Below, piece by piece: positions 50,765 through 60,214 of a stretch of 64,000 bases of DNA; the first letter of the stretch is position 1, and every line of letters starts with the position of its first letter. This DNA comes from Mucilaginibacter kameinonensis (GTDB lineage: Bacteria; Bacteroidota; Bacteroidia; Sphingobacteriales; Sphingobacteriaceae), in contig NZ_RCWZ01000001.1 in the NCBI RefSeq assembly GCF_003675385.1, forward strand, positions 1,302,001 through 1,366,000. The letters are read 5' to 3'. The notes under the pieces are model-generated. The model was not told the origin of the DNA. It did not search any database and saw nothing but the letters and a program-made list of their open reading frames with translations. The translations under genes were made by a program, and so were the position numbers.

Positions 50765-51301
50765 TTAAGCTGCCAATGTTTCGGTATCGGGAGCGTTCTG
50801 TTCCTTTTTAGCCTTACGGTCTTTTTGCCATGACTCCAGCAAAATAAGGCCCATACCTATCATGATAGATACATCCGCAACGTTGAATACGCCGGTTTGG
50901 AAAATGCCGAAATTCATGTGCATAAAGTCGGTTACGCTGCCGTACAACATCCTGTCATATAAATTACCTGCGCCGCCGGCAATAACCAAAACAATACCAA
51001 TGGTGGTTAATTTACCTATTAATGGTTTTAACATCACGTAAAAAACACCGAAGGCAAGGGCCAATAGTGGCAATAATGATAGCAGGATAAATTTCCACGG
51101 GTTTTGCAGCGAATCGCCGAGGCTTAAAAAAGCGCCGCTATTTTCGGCATGCAGTATGGTGAAAAAGTTTTTGATAACAAAAATGTTATCGCTGATGTGA
51201 ATGTGTTCCCTTATGTAGATTTTAGTAACCCTGTCAAGCGCGATGCTTAAAACCAATATCAGCACTATACCCAATATCCTCGAAATCCCTTTTCTGTTCA
51301 T
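50765..51301 (-). CDS. lspA: lipoprotein signal peptidase (signal peptidase II)
   Basis: Cleaves prolipoproteins at the lipidated Cys in the inner membrane. 178 aa, four helices. Catalytic aspartates D125 (SVTDFMHMNFG) and D143 (FNVADVSIMIG), with AENSGAFLSLGD and GGAGNLYDRM conserved. The C-terminal tail is short and charged. Leftward, downstream of eno; it would serve the many lipoproteins seen here. Confidence 0.95.
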   Translation of the reverse strand: MNRKGISRILGIVLILVLSIALDRVTKIYIREHIHISDNIFVIKNFFTILHAENSGAFLSLGDSLQNPWKFILLSLLPLLALAFGVFYVMLKPLIGKLTTIGIVLVIAGGAGNLYDRMLYGSVTDFMHMNFGIFQTGVFNVADVSIMIGMGLILLESWQKDRKAKKEQNAPDTETLAA

Positions 51302-51447
51302 TAGTTTATTTTAACAAGTTATTATAACGCAGTTGTTTCGGTTTAATTATGTGGCCTTGATTGCGGACGCAAAGGTAAAAAAATACTTGGAGATGAGGCT
51401 AAAATATCGTCATGTTGAACTGGTTTCAACATACCAAGGGGCAATAA

Positions 51448-51480
51448 AAAAGGCCACCTGCTTTACACAGATGGCCTTTT
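51448..51480 (-). terminator. terminator of eno
   Basis: AAAAGGCCATCTG-TGTAAAG-CAGGTGGCCTTTT on the minus strand (one mismatch in the stem), followed by T. Starts 14 bases past the eno stop. Confidence 0.8.
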
Positions 51481-51493
51481 CAGTATCAAAAGA

Positions 51494-53063
<1,570 letters not shown>

Positions 53064-53151
53064 TGTCTGAACTCGAATTTGTTGAATTTGCCGATTTGAC
53101 TGATGAATGATTCAATAAATTCAAATAATTCGTTTAATTCGAGTTCAGACA
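53064..53151. repeat. TGTCTGAACTCGAAT inverted repeat (copy 3)
   Basis: Ends TGTCTGAACTCGAATTTG and TTAATTCGAGTTCAGACA; inner TTGAATTTGC and TTCAATAAATTCAA. It stops two bases before the stop codon of the DUF2490-like gene and may act as that gene's terminator. Confidence 0.75.
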
Positions 53152-53152
53152 A

Positions 53153-53890
53153 TTAATCACTCGTAGTAGGTACATGTTCGCGCTGCACAGCATTTTTGCG
53201 CTGAATGCGGTACATGAGTATCAGCATAATATTATCCTTATCGCTTTTAGCGGCTGTTGAATAATTGTACTGGTTGATCCAACCGGCTTGCAGGATCCAC
53301 GATTTATCAAACTGGTAACCAAGGGCCGCCGAAATCCTGTTGCGTTCAAAATTAGGGACTTTATTATTCAGGAATACCTCGTCAAAAACCGATACAAACC
53401 AGGTTTTAGCAACAATTTTAGTGTTATTCAGAGGTACAAATACGTTAAGCCTGTAGCGGAAACGATTACGGTAATCGCCGTTAACCCAGCGTTGCTCTAC
53501 CCGGTAGCGGTGCTCCAGTTTTAAACGGTACAGGAACTGGTTACTGGTGATCTGTTCCCAAAAGCGGGTTTCGGTAATGGTCGGGCCTTTGCCGACATCC
53601 ATGTAATCAAAAGTAGTGTAGCGGCCTGTGCCTAAAAGCGCAGTGAAGTTTTTATCAATATCATAGCTCACGCCAGCTTTAACCTCATAGTATTGAAACT
53701 GGCTGAACACATTGTTTGTGCGGGTTTGAAACTCGGTATAACCACCCCATTTATGCGTACTGTCACCAGGAAGTACTACAGTAGCTATTCCCCAGGTGCC
53801 AACTTTGGAGTCCTGGGCCTTAACATTAACTGAATGTATGGTTAATAAAAAAAATACAATAGTTATTAAAATGGGATATCTCGCTGTCAT
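53153..53890 (-). CDS. DUF2490-like outer-membrane protein
   Basis: 245 aa with a signal peptide (ILITIVFFLLTIHSVNVKAQ). The mature part has GTWGIATVVLPGDSTHKWGGYTEFQTR, FWEQITSNQFLYRLKLEHRYRVEQRW and RFRYRLNVFVPLNN, the strand pattern of DUF2490, a predicted outer-membrane barrel of unknown role. Its own -7 box is at 53907. No operon partner. Confidence 0.8.
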   Translation of the reverse strand: MTARYPILITIVFFLLTIHSVNVKAQDSKVGTWGIATVVLPGDSTHKWGGYTEFQTRTNNVFSQFQYYEVKAGVSYDIDKNFTALLGTGRYTTFDYMDVGKGPTITETRFWEQITSNQFLYRLKLEHRYRVEQRWVNGDYRNRFRYRLNVFVPLNNTKIVAKTWFVSVFDEVFLNNKVPNFERNRISAALGYQFDKSWILQAGWINQYNYSTAAKSDKDNIMLILMYRIQRKNAVQREHVPTTSD

Positions 53891-53906
53891 TTAGGAATCT
53901 TTTTTA

Positions 53907-53914
53907 CAAAAGTA
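53907..53914 (-). promoter_or_regulatory. -7 promoter element of DUF2490-like gene
   Basis: TACTTTTG on the minus strand, matching TAnnTTTG, 16 bases before the ATG at 53890; a TTG at 53932-53934 could be the -33. Confidence 0.5.
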
Positions 53915-54012
53915 TTTCCTAAATGTTATCTCAATGTTAATATTGACGGTGTTAATATTAAATTAATGTTAAGTTTTTTAAGCTCATTCTTAGCCTTGAT
54001 AACTTTAAAATA

Positions 54013-55137
54013 CTATTCCCATTTAAATGTTTTCACGGCTACCGCGTAAATGCCAACAAACCATGCCAACAATATCAACAATTGGTGGGTAACATCACCT
54101 AAGCCCGCGCCCTCGAAAGCTACTTTACGCATGGCATCATTTAAATGGGTAAGTGGCAATACTTTACTAATGTATTGCAGCCAGGAGGGGAAAGCAGTAA
54201 TAGAAAAAAATGTGCCCGAAAGTAAAAACTGGGGCAGCGTAATGATATTAGAAAGTGGGGGGACTGAGCTTTCGTTTTTGGCAATGCCTGATACCGTAAA
54301 GCCAAATCCCATGAAAATGATCAATCCAATGGCCGAAAGCACCAGCATATTAAGTACAGTGGTAACACCATGGATTAGTGTAAAACCAAACATGTAATGT
54401 CCGACTAATATGATAAACAATGAGCCTAATAATGAAAAAGCAAGCCTTGCAATAGCCTCGCCCAAAACAATGCTGTAGCGCTTAACCGGTGTAGCAAAAA
54501 AACGCTTGATAACCAAAGTTAAACGTAAGCTCAGGAACACGAAAGCCGTACCAAAAACGCCGCTGCTTAATAATGAAAAGCCCAACTGCCCCGGTAAAAT
54601 AAAGTCGATATATTTATACGGGCGACCGCTGATAGTTTCTTCTTTTAAATCGATCAGGTTGGGAACTTTAACTGTTGTGTATGATTGAATCCGCTTCAAT
54701 TCTTCTGATTGAATACGGTAAAAAATGTTATTCAGCGCCGATTTCAATACACTGCCTTTATCACCCGATGCCTGGCTGTATTGCACATGAACGGTCATAG
54801 CTGCAGGTGGGGCAAAGGGTTTCAGGTCAAGAATGGCATCGATATTACCCTTTGCCAGGTTTTTGCTCATCTCATCGGCCGACTGATCGGTGATGAGGTG
54901 CATGATCTTGTTTTTTTTCAGCGCCATATAAACCGGGTTGTTCGCTGAAGTATCGCTACCTTTAGTTAAGCCTACGTCTATCGACATGCCACCGCCGCCA
55001 ATATTGGCAAAAACAATGATAAATATTAACGGGAAAGCCAGTGTAAACACCACCGCCGAAGGGCTGCGTAATATCGACCGGAAACTTGCCCGGGCAATAG
55101 CCAGGGTTGCTTTTGTATTGCTGTACTGTTTGTTCAT
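54013..55137 (-). CDS. ABC-2 type transporter permease
   Basis: 374 aa. One N-terminal helix (SAVVFTLAFPLIFIIVFANI), a periplasmic domain of about 150 residues (DVGLTKGSDTSANN to YIDFILPGQLGF), then five helices including the C-terminal LLILLAWFVGIYAVAVKTF. This is the ABC-2 permease layout of DrrB/YadH/NodJ-type exporters. It pairs with the ATPase 146 bases upstream on the same strand, which has a 21-bp-spaced direct repeat in its promoter region. Substrate unknown. Confidence 0.88.
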   Translation of the reverse strand: MNKQYSNTKATLAIARASFRSILRSPSAVVFTLAFPLIFIIVFANIGGGGMSIDVGLTKGSDTSANNPVYMALKKNKIMHLITDQSADEMSKNLAKGNIDAILDLKPFAPPAAMTVHVQYSQASGDKGSVLKSALNNIFYRIQSEELKRIQSYTTVKVPNLIDLKEETISGRPYKYIDFILPGQLGFSLLSSGVFGTAFVFLSLRLTLVIKRFFATPVKRYSIVLGEAIARLAFSLLGSLFIILVGHYMFGFTLIHGVTTVLNMLVLSAIGLIIFMGFGFTVSGIAKNESSVPPLSNIITLPQFLLSGTFFSITAFPSWLQYISKVLPLTHLNDAMRKVAFEGAGLGDVTHQLLILLAWFVGIYAVAVKTFKWE

Positions 55138-55146
55138 TAATTTATA

Positions 55147-55245
55147 TCATTTTGCCTGCCGGCGTCATTAGGTCATTTAGTCATTTTTGCCTGTCGGCGT
55201 CACTATATCATTTTGCCTGGGGCGTCATTAGGTCATTGAGCATTT
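55147..55245. repeat. three imperfect direct repeats (TCATTTTGCCTG type)
   Basis: TCATTTTGCCTGCCGGCGTC, TCATTTTTGCCTGTCGGCGTC and TCATTTTGCCTGGGGCGTC, each followed by ATTAGGTCATT-like sequence, between the two ABC genes. Not CRISPR: spacers are not distinct and units are degenerate. Confidence 0.6.
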
Positions 55246-55283
55246 TGGCCTGCTAACTGCAAACTCAGAACTGCCAACTGGAA

Positions 55284-56048
55284 TTACCCTTCCCGCCATT
55301 CCTTCCCGGTAAGGTTAATAAATACATCCTCCAGGTTGGCGAGCTTTACTTGTTTTTTGCGCTCGAAGCCTGAAGCTACCAGCTCGTCGATAAAGTGATC
55401 GGGTGTGTCAATGCCGATGATGTGACCGCCGTCAACAAAGGCAACACGGTCGCACAATACTTCGGCTTCATCCATATAGTGGGTAGTGATCACCACGGTA
55501 GTTCCCTGGTCGCGGATCTCGCGGATCAAATCCCAAAGGTTGCGGCGGGCCTGCGGATCGAGGCCGGTTGTGGGCTCATCTAAAAATATGATCCTCGGGT
55601 TATTGATCAGCGTGGTGGCGATAGAAAAACGCTGTTTTTGTCCGCCTGACAGATCTTTATATTTTGCTTTGGCTTTATCGGTAAGCGCTACTTTTTCCAG
55701 CATCTCCATCGGGGTTTTATCGATGCCATATAAGCCCGAAAATAGTACGATGAGTTCCGAAAGATTAAGATTGGGATAATAACCGGCGGCTTGTAACTGT
55801 ACGCCTATACGCTTTTTGATACTATCGGCATCGGTTTCGATGTCGAAACCATCAACTACTATACTGCCAGATGTTTTATCACGAAGGGTTTCAATAATTT
55901 CGAGGGTAGTGGTTTTACCTGCGCCGTTGGGACCAAGCAGGCCGAAGATCTCGCCTTCATAAACTTCAAAACTAATGCCTTTAACGGCTGCAAAATCGCC
56001 ATAGTTTTTTACCAGGTTGTTTACAGTGATGATAGGTTGTTTTGTCAT
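55284..56048 (-). CDS. ABC transporter ATP-binding protein (ABC-2 exporter)
   Basis: 254 aa from the MTKQPIITV start; an 18-codon upstream extension crosses a likely promoter/operator and is rejected. Walker A GPNGAGKTT (39-47), Q-loop around 84, signature LSGGQKQRF (133-141), Walker B IIFLDEPTTGLD (153-164), and a switch His in TTHYMDEAE. It drives the permease at 54013. The repeats CGGTGAA at 56092 and 56113 sit upstream, matching those before two tiny genes at 56679 and 59216. Confidence 0.92.
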   Translation of the reverse strand: MTKQPIITVNNLVKNYGDFAAVKGISFEVYEGEIFGLLGPNGAGKTTTLEIIETLRDKTSGSIVVDGFDIETDADSIKKRIGVQLQAAGYYPNLNLSELIVLFSGLYGIDKTPMEMLEKVALTDKAKAKYKDLSGGQKQRFSIATTLINNPRIIFLDEPTTGLDPQARRNLWDLIREIRDQGTTVVITTHYMDEAEVLCDRVAFVDGGHIIGIDTPDHFIDELVASGFERKKQVKLANLEDVFINLTGKEWREG

Positions 56049-56052
56049 AGGG

Positions 56053-56060
56053 TAAAAATG
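56053..56060 (-). promoter_or_regulatory. promoter-like box of ABC exporter
   Basis: CATTTTTA on the minus strand, a poor match to TAnnTTTG, five bases before the ATPase ATG (leaderless). Supported mainly by its position 32 bp from the operator-like repeats, as in two other promoters here. Confidence 0.3.
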
Positions 56061-56091
56061 CATCAGATTCATGAAATAACCATGAGTTTTT

Positions 56092-56119
56092 CGGTGAACC
56101 ACATAATTTTTACGGTGAA
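56092..56119 (-). promoter_or_regulatory. 21-bp-spaced direct repeat (operator-like) upstream of ABC exporter
   Basis: CGGTGAA at 56092-56098 and 56113-56119, period 21. Flanks TTTT and TTTTTA are AT-rich. Same period and box as at 56846 and 59368. Confidence 0.5.
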
Positions 56120-56175
56120 AGGCTGAGTTTTAAAGGGGCGTCATTGCTGTAAGCCAATTGTACGCTCTACAACAC

Positions 56176-56268
56176 GTCATTGCGAGGAACGAAGCAATCC
56201 CCGGCTTATAGAGAGGCTATTTAAGTTCACCCTGTATAGTTTGGGATTGCTTCGTTCCTCGCAATGAC
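56176..56268. repeat. GTCATTGCGAGG palindromic repeat, copy 5
   Basis: GTCATTGCGAGGAACGAAGC to GCTTCGTTCCTCGCAATGAC; arms pair over 20 bp. Loop holds GAGAGGCTATTTAAG. Confidence 0.8.
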
Positions 56269-56326
56269 GATGGAGAGATACTTATTTTTAATTATTCAGA
56301 CAGCCCCTTAGTAAAGAAAATGAAAA

Positions 56327-56356
56327 AGCCCGGATGCTTATCATTCGGGCTAAAAA
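56327..56356 (-). terminator. terminator of DUF2945-like gene
   Basis: AGCCCGAATG-ATAAG-CATCCGGGCT followed by TTTTT on the minus strand, 32 bases past the stop. Confidence 0.8.
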
Positions 56357-56387
56357 ATACTCTCCGTAAATATTCCCCTTTGGGGAA

Positions 56388-56594
56388 TTAAGTGGCCTTT
56401 AATTCACTTTCAGATTTCAGCACTCTGCTGCCGTTTTTCTGTTCTATTTCATAAGCGGGCTCCTCTTTGCTGGCGTTGCGTTTAACTTTCGCGCCTTTTA
56501 TATTTTTGCTTACCGGCTTGTCGTGCTTCTTGACGATATGGCCTTCAGCCTCTGATTTTCCCCATTTCCAGGTTACTTCATCTCCCTTTTTCAT
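56388..56594 (-). CDS. DUF2945 (hypervirulence-associated Tudor-like) protein
   Basis: 68 aa, cytoplasmic, highly basic. Fits DUF2945 / HVA1 Tudor-type small proteins: KGDEVTWKWGKSEAEGHIVKK, then PAYEIEQKNGSRVLKSESEL. These small SH3-like domains are thought to bind nucleic acid or peptides; no role is proven. Single gene with its own terminator. Confidence 0.85.
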   Translation of the reverse strand: MKKGDEVTWKWGKSEAEGHIVKKHDKPVSKNIKGAKVKRNASKEEPAYEIEQKNGSRVLKSESELKAT

Positions 56595-56678
56595 ACGCTT
56601 TACCTTTTCTGATTAACGTATAGGTTTTGTTATTGATTTAATAAAGATGAAATAACGCTCCCTCGGGGTGCCGGGACA

Positions 56679-56777
56679 TTATTTTATTAAATGACCGATT
56701 GAGTGGGCGATAGCTACGGCATGTTCCGCGGCTTTCATAACTAAATGGATCAATTGAATTGCAAGTAGAGTTTTCAT
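56679..56777 (-). CDS. tiny peptide gene, MKT...EH family (member 1)
   Basis: A 32-codon frame starting MKTLLAIQL, with EH at residues 18-19 and 13 residues after them, ending GHLIK. It is hydrophobic with His and Lys (amphipathic-helix pattern) and no signal cleavage site is clear. Member 2 at 59216 has the same start, the same EH position (one-residue gap) and the same length after it. A promoter-like CAATTTTG (56806-56813) and operator-like repeats (56846 on) precede it. Function unknown; a signalling, bacteriocin-like or toxin-like peptide is a guess. Confidence 0.5.
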   Translation of the reverse strand: MKTLLAIQLIHLVMKAAEHAVAIAHSIGHLIK

Positions 56778-56805
56778 GGCATTTATTTGTTGTTGTTTAG
56801 TGACC

Positions 56806-56813
56806 CAAAATTG
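56806..56813 (-). promoter_or_regulatory. promoter-like box of tiny peptide gene 1
   Basis: CAATTTTG on the minus strand (TAnnTTTG with one mismatch), 28 bases before the ATG at 56777. Confidence 0.4.
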
Positions 56814-56845
56814 CGCACAAAAGGCACCCTGCCGTTAGGTTTATT

Positions 56846-56925
56846 AGGCGAAGCAAGCGCGCTTATCGGTAAACAGGGGTAAAACATCGGAGAAATGCCG
56901 GTAAAAAATTGCTGCTGTCGGTAAA
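56846..56925 (-). promoter_or_regulatory. array of CGGTRAA-like boxes upstream of tiny peptide gene 1
   Basis: AGGCGAA (56846), CGGTAAA (56867) and CGGAGAA (56888) are spaced 21 bp start to start. Two more CGGTAAA boxes follow at 56899 and 56919 (20 bp apart). The first lies 33 bp upstream of the promoter-like box. The region also lies about 140 bp before the rightward gene at 57061. Confidence 0.5.
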
Positions 56926-57060
56926 ACTTCCCAGAATGAAAAAGGGCTATGTTGGCAATTGGGTTGAAATATTTTGCCTGATGCCCATTTTATAGATCAA
57001 TGATTTTGTTACTTTTATTCTAAATAAGTACACAATTATCACCTAATTAATTATCACTAA

Positions 57061-58632
57061 ATGAAAAAGACTGCCTTGTTGGTCGTGTTAATGCTATTGT
57101 GCGGCATCATTGTAAAAGCACAATTTAAATTTCTTGCCGAAAGCCCGGCCTTCGAAGAGCCAGAAGCCGGGAGAGCCAAAATACTTCAGCTCAAAAATGG
57201 CAATACCATGTTTATTCTTATTGATCATAAAAAAGGAATGAACATCCGGATATATAATGCAGTACATCAGGAAACAGCCATAACTCATGTTGATGCATCA
57301 TTCGGCAGTATTAATGCAGGCGTTATTGCGGTTTTTGAACTGGCAGGTGATGTTGTTATGATGATCAATGTAATTGATTCCCGTACACCTATGTTGTACC
57401 GTATTGTCATTGATGGTAAAACCGGCAATGTAAAGGACGACAAAAAAATAGCAGAGGTAAGTAAAAGAGGTGTTTTTTTCGGCGAATCTGATGTTATATA
57501 TGGTGGTTTGACGGCTCCTGACTTTTATGTACAGAAAGACCCCAACAGCGACAATTATGCTGTTGTAATATTTAACCGGTTTGAATCCGAACAAAGTAAA
57601 CGGATTGAGATTATTGCTTACGGCAGTGATAACAAAGAGATTAACCGGGCTTTTTATTCATCTCCGGAAGAAAAATATAAATACCTGCGCTGTGTGGACA
57701 TGGCTGTTATTGGCACCGAGAAAGTGAGCCTGTTAATTTATGGTTACAATACCCGGGGGGCTACAGCTAAAGATAGGTCGCTTATTTTGGCAAATTTAGA
57801 TAAGGGAGAAAAATCTGTAAGCTTTACTGAGCTCGATTTTTCAAAAGATCTTATAGTTTACCAGGGAATTGTTCGCTATAACCCGGTCATGAAATCATTA
57901 ATCTTGTTAACACTGGTAAAAGAGAAAAGCAGAGACAACGGTTATATCCCCATTATGGCTTTTGTTGACCCTTATGCAAAAAAAATAAACAGGGTTAATG
58001 TAGTTTCGCCTTCCGACCGGCTCAATCAGTATTCAAAGAAAGGATTCAGTGGCTTGCCGCAAAACCTGTATTTAAATGATGACGGCACATTTAGTATTGT
58101 ATCTGAAGAAATGAAGACGCTGTTACAAGGCAGGTATGCTAAAACAACTTTGGGCGATTTGGCCATAGTAAATTACAGCAAAACGGGTGAGTTTATCAAT
58201 GACTACCTTATACGCAAGGATCAAGAGTTGCCAAATTGGTATCTAAATCCTTTTTATCAGTGGGAGCGTGAGGGGACATTACAGGTATTGGGAGATGGAA
58301 ATCAATTTAAACCATTTGCATTTTTGAGTGCAGGGCCTAAAAGTTTTGTTTTGTTTAATGATACCGAAAGAAATAACGATGCCCTGGAAAAAGGTAGCCT
58401 GGTGACTGTTAAAGGAGTTAGCAATTGCGATGGCTTTTACTACCCGCTTAAAGGCGCCGACCCTATTTTAAAACGTGATTACGTGTTTGGCAATCCCGCA
58501 GGTAAGCGTGATCATGATCTCGCATTATTCTCCGTATCTGATTATGATCGGAAAAACAATGTCTACGTAACACTAAAGCTTGAGAACCAACACGGAAATA
58601 AAGGCGTTAAATTGGTTTGGCTGCAGCCGTAA
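57061..58632 (+). CDS. hypothetical secreted protein, probably beta-propeller
   Basis: 523 aa with a signal peptide (MKKTALLVVLMLLCGIIVKAQ). The mature part repeats short beta-like blocks with NGNTMFILIDHKKGM, YRIVIDGKTGNVKDDKKIA, VVIFNRFESEQSKRIEIIAYG and similar, as in a propeller. No catalytic motif or family was recognised. It precedes a DUF1851-like gene on the same strand by 26 bases, so the two may be co-transcribed. Confidence 0.7.
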   Translation: MKKTALLVVLMLLCGIIVKAQFKFLAESPAFEEPEAGRAKILQLKNGNTMFILIDHKKGMNIRIYNAVHQETAITHVDASFGSINAGVIAVFELAGDVVMMINVIDSRTPMLYRIVIDGKTGNVKDDKKIAEVSKRGVFFGESDVIYGGLTAPDFYVQKDPNSDNYAVVIFNRFESEQSKRIEIIAYGSDNKEINRAFYSSPEEKYKYLRCVDMAVIGTEKVSLLIYGYNTRGATAKDRSLILANLDKGEKSVSFTELDFSKDLIVYQGIVRYNPVMKSLILLTLVKEKSRDNGYIPIMAFVDPYAKKINRVNVVSPSDRLNQYSKKGFSGLPQNLYLNDDGTFSIVSEEMKTLLQGRYAKTTLGDLAIVNYSKTGEFINDYLIRKDQELPNWYLNPFYQWEREGTLQVLGDGNQFKPFAFLSAGPKSFVLFNDTERNNDALEKGSLVTVKGVSNCDGFYYPLKGADPILKRDYVFGNPAGKRDHDLALFSVSDYDRKNNVYVTLKLENQHGNKGVKLVWLQP

Positions 58633-58658
58633 TAAAATAGCTATCGTACATTTGTAAT

Positions 58659-59135
58659 ATGGAGTTTTATCTTGATGGTCTTACAATTAACTTGAAACAA
58701 CTTGATATAAAAGATATTTTAAGTTGTTGGGATTGGTTAGTTAAAGACTTAACCCAATTACTGTTAATCTCTAAATTTGGTGATCTTTTCTTTTGGGCTA
58801 AGGATGGTGCCGTTTATTGGCTTGCGACAGATATGTGTAACTTGACAAAAGTTGCAGATAGCAAACCTGAATTCTATAGATTATTAAAAGATAACGAATT
58901 AATAGAAAACTGGTTTATGCCTCAATTATTAAAGGAACTTGAACAAGAGGGTGTTTATTTGGATCCGTACCAGGTTTACAGTTACAAGAAAATGCCAGTT
59001 TTAGGAGGTGAATACACAATTGACAATATTAACCCCGTTGATATTAAAACTCATTTCGAATTAGCCGGCATTATTGGCGAACAAATTAAGGATTTACCTG
59101 CTGGCACAAAGGTTAAACTTAAAGTAACCGAATGA
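58659..59135 (+). CDS. DUF1851/Tdi1-like protein
   Basis: 158 aa, cytoplasmic, acidic. FGDLFFWAKDGAVYWLATDMCNLTKVADS and the C-terminal PVLGGEYTIDNINPVDIKTHFELAGIIGEQIKDLP fit the DUF1851 family. Some members are immunity proteins (Tdi1) to type VI DNase toxins. No toxin gene is adjacent; the upstream gene is a secreted propeller-like protein. So an orphan immunity or other binding role is possible, not shown. The gene looks more AT-rich by eye than its neighbours. Confidence 0.72.
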   Translation: MEFYLDGLTINLKQLDIKDILSCWDWLVKDLTQLLLISKFGDLFFWAKDGAVYWLATDMCNLTKVADSKPEFYRLLKDNELIENWFMPQLLKELEQEGVYLDPYQVYSYKKMPVLGGEYTIDNINPVDIKTHFELAGIIGEQIKDLPAGTKVKLKVTE

Positions 59136-59154
59136 TGTTATAAATATATTAAAA

Positions 59155-59198
59155 AACACAAAAGCCGCTTTACAGTTAATAAAGCGGCTTTGTGTTTT
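59155..59198. terminator. bidirectional terminator
   Basis: AAAGCCGCTTTA / TAAAGCGGCTTT (59161-59172 with 59180-59191), extended by ACACA/TGTGT with a bulge. It ends the DUF1851-like gene on the plus strand and lies 25 bases past the tiny peptide gene 2 on the minus strand. Confidence 0.85.
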
Positions 59199-59215
59199 CA
59201 TAGGTAGCTGATATA

Positions 59216-59311
59216 TCAATTAACCAGGTTAACCAATGCCTGGGTAACCATAGTGCTGTGCTCCTGCAAGATGACTATAACAGCTATAAGCGGATTGTAA
59301 AATGTTTTCAT
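59216..59311 (-). CDS. tiny peptide gene, MKT...EH family (member 2)
   Basis: A 31-codon frame starting MKTFYNPLIAVIVILQ, EH at residues 17-18, 13 residues after, ending LVNLVN. It has hydrophobic residues in mid-sequence, like member 1 (56679). It has a promoter-like box (CATATTTG, 59329-59336), a 21-bp-spaced operator-like repeat (59368-59395) and a terminator right after it, so it has all parts of a real gene. Function unknown. No role in metabolism can be read from it. Confidence 0.55.
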   Translation of the reverse strand: MKTFYNPLIAVIVILQEHSTMVTQALVNLVN

Positions 59312-59328
59312 GATAATGTTATTTGCCG

Positions 59329-59336
59329 CAAATATG
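59329..59336 (-). promoter_or_regulatory. promoter-like box of tiny peptide gene 2
   Basis: CATATTTG on the minus strand (TAnnTTTG with one mismatch), 17 bases before the ATG at 59311. Confidence 0.45.
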
Positions 59337-59367
59337 TGCCCCCGGCTTTTTATTAAACAGATATTTT

Positions 59368-59395
59368 AGGTGAAACGGCACAAAATGTCGGTGAA
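59368..59395 (-). promoter_or_regulatory. 21-bp-spaced direct repeat (operator-like) upstream of tiny peptide gene 2
   Basis: AGGTGAA at 59368-59374 and CGGTGAA at 59389-59395, period 21, 32 bp upstream of the promoter-like box. The spacing fits LytTR or AraC sites on one face of the helix. Confidence 0.55.
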
Positions 59396-59423
59396 TGCAT
59401 GATCGACACTATCAAACTGTATT

Positions 59424-60137
59424 TTATGACCAAAATCCCTGTGCCCTGATCTGGCTTGAAGGATATCCCTGTAGCTTTAGTAGTTTACGCAGCTCGCCTA
59501 GCATGGTATGGTTACCGGCAAGATAAAATACCGAATGTTCAAGGTTGTATTGCTGTTCCATTACCCATTGAATAAGGCTGTGATGCCCGTACACATCATT
59601 GCGTTCAATAGGTTTTAACGGCGATTTGAAATATTCACCGAACAGGCCCCTGTGATTTTCGTCGGCCATAACTATAGCTCCCGAAAAGCGGGTTGCGGGT
59701 AATACCATTTGCTGTAAGGCCAGCAGGTGCCCCATGCTACTTTCGTCGCCAAGGCCTATTATAGCTGGGGTGCTTGCGGGCGCATGCCTCGTTGAGCGGA
59801 TTTTGAAATAATGAATGGTATCGCCGCATTGTAATTGCTTAGCCCATTTACTGCCGGGGCCATTATGAGCCGCATCAATATAAAGGGTGCAGGTACTGGT
59901 TTCGACATCCCAGCCGGCGGGGGTATAATCGCGGTAAGTAAAGTCGCCAACTTTTACTTTTATATAAGGTACCTCGTGCCAGTTTTGCATATCGGCCAGG
60001 GGCAAATGCAGGTCGATCTCAATCATGGTCGACGGTTCCCAGTGCCTTACTTCAAGCACCCGTCCGCTTTGTAAAAGCTGGTTCTCAAACAGGCTGCCTG
60101 CCCTTCTTTTTAATTTATGTAGAGTGGATGTTTCCAT
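59424..60137 (-). CDS. siderophore-interacting protein (FAD-binding, SIP family)
   Basis: 237 aa from METSTLHK (an in-frame start at 60161 gives eight more residues). FAD-binding barrel: VGDFTYRDYTPAGWDVET, then YIDAAHNGPGSKWAKQL, typical of ViuB/SIP ferric-siderophore reductases. The C-terminal NAD-like part has ALQQMVLPATRFSGAIVMADE and FYLAGNHTMLGELRKLL. It would release iron from siderophores in the cytoplasm. It shares strand with the AraC regulator 77 bases upstream and may be its target. An additional weak pair of 21-bp-spaced boxes lies upstream. Confidence 0.85.
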   Translation of the reverse strand: METSTLHKLKRRAGSLFENQLLQSGRVLEVRHWEPSTMIEIDLHLPLADMQNWHEVPYIKVKVGDFTYRDYTPAGWDVETSTCTLYIDAAHNGPGSKWAKQLQCGDTIHYFKIRSTRHAPASTPAIIGLGDESSMGHLLALQQMVLPATRFSGAIVMADENHRGLFGEYFKSPLKPIERNDVYGHHSLIQWVMEQQYNLEHSVFYLAGNHTMLGELRKLLKLQGYPSSQIRAQGFWS

Positions 60138-60214
60138 GTGTATTGTATTTTGATAATACAAAGAAACATGGAAAATAGGCCTGATGAAATAGTAATTTCG
60201 GGGTAAAGGTTGGA

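Noticed and set aside
55147..55245. Possible CRISPR-like array
   Set aside because: Three degenerate units with no unique spacers of constant length and no cas genes.
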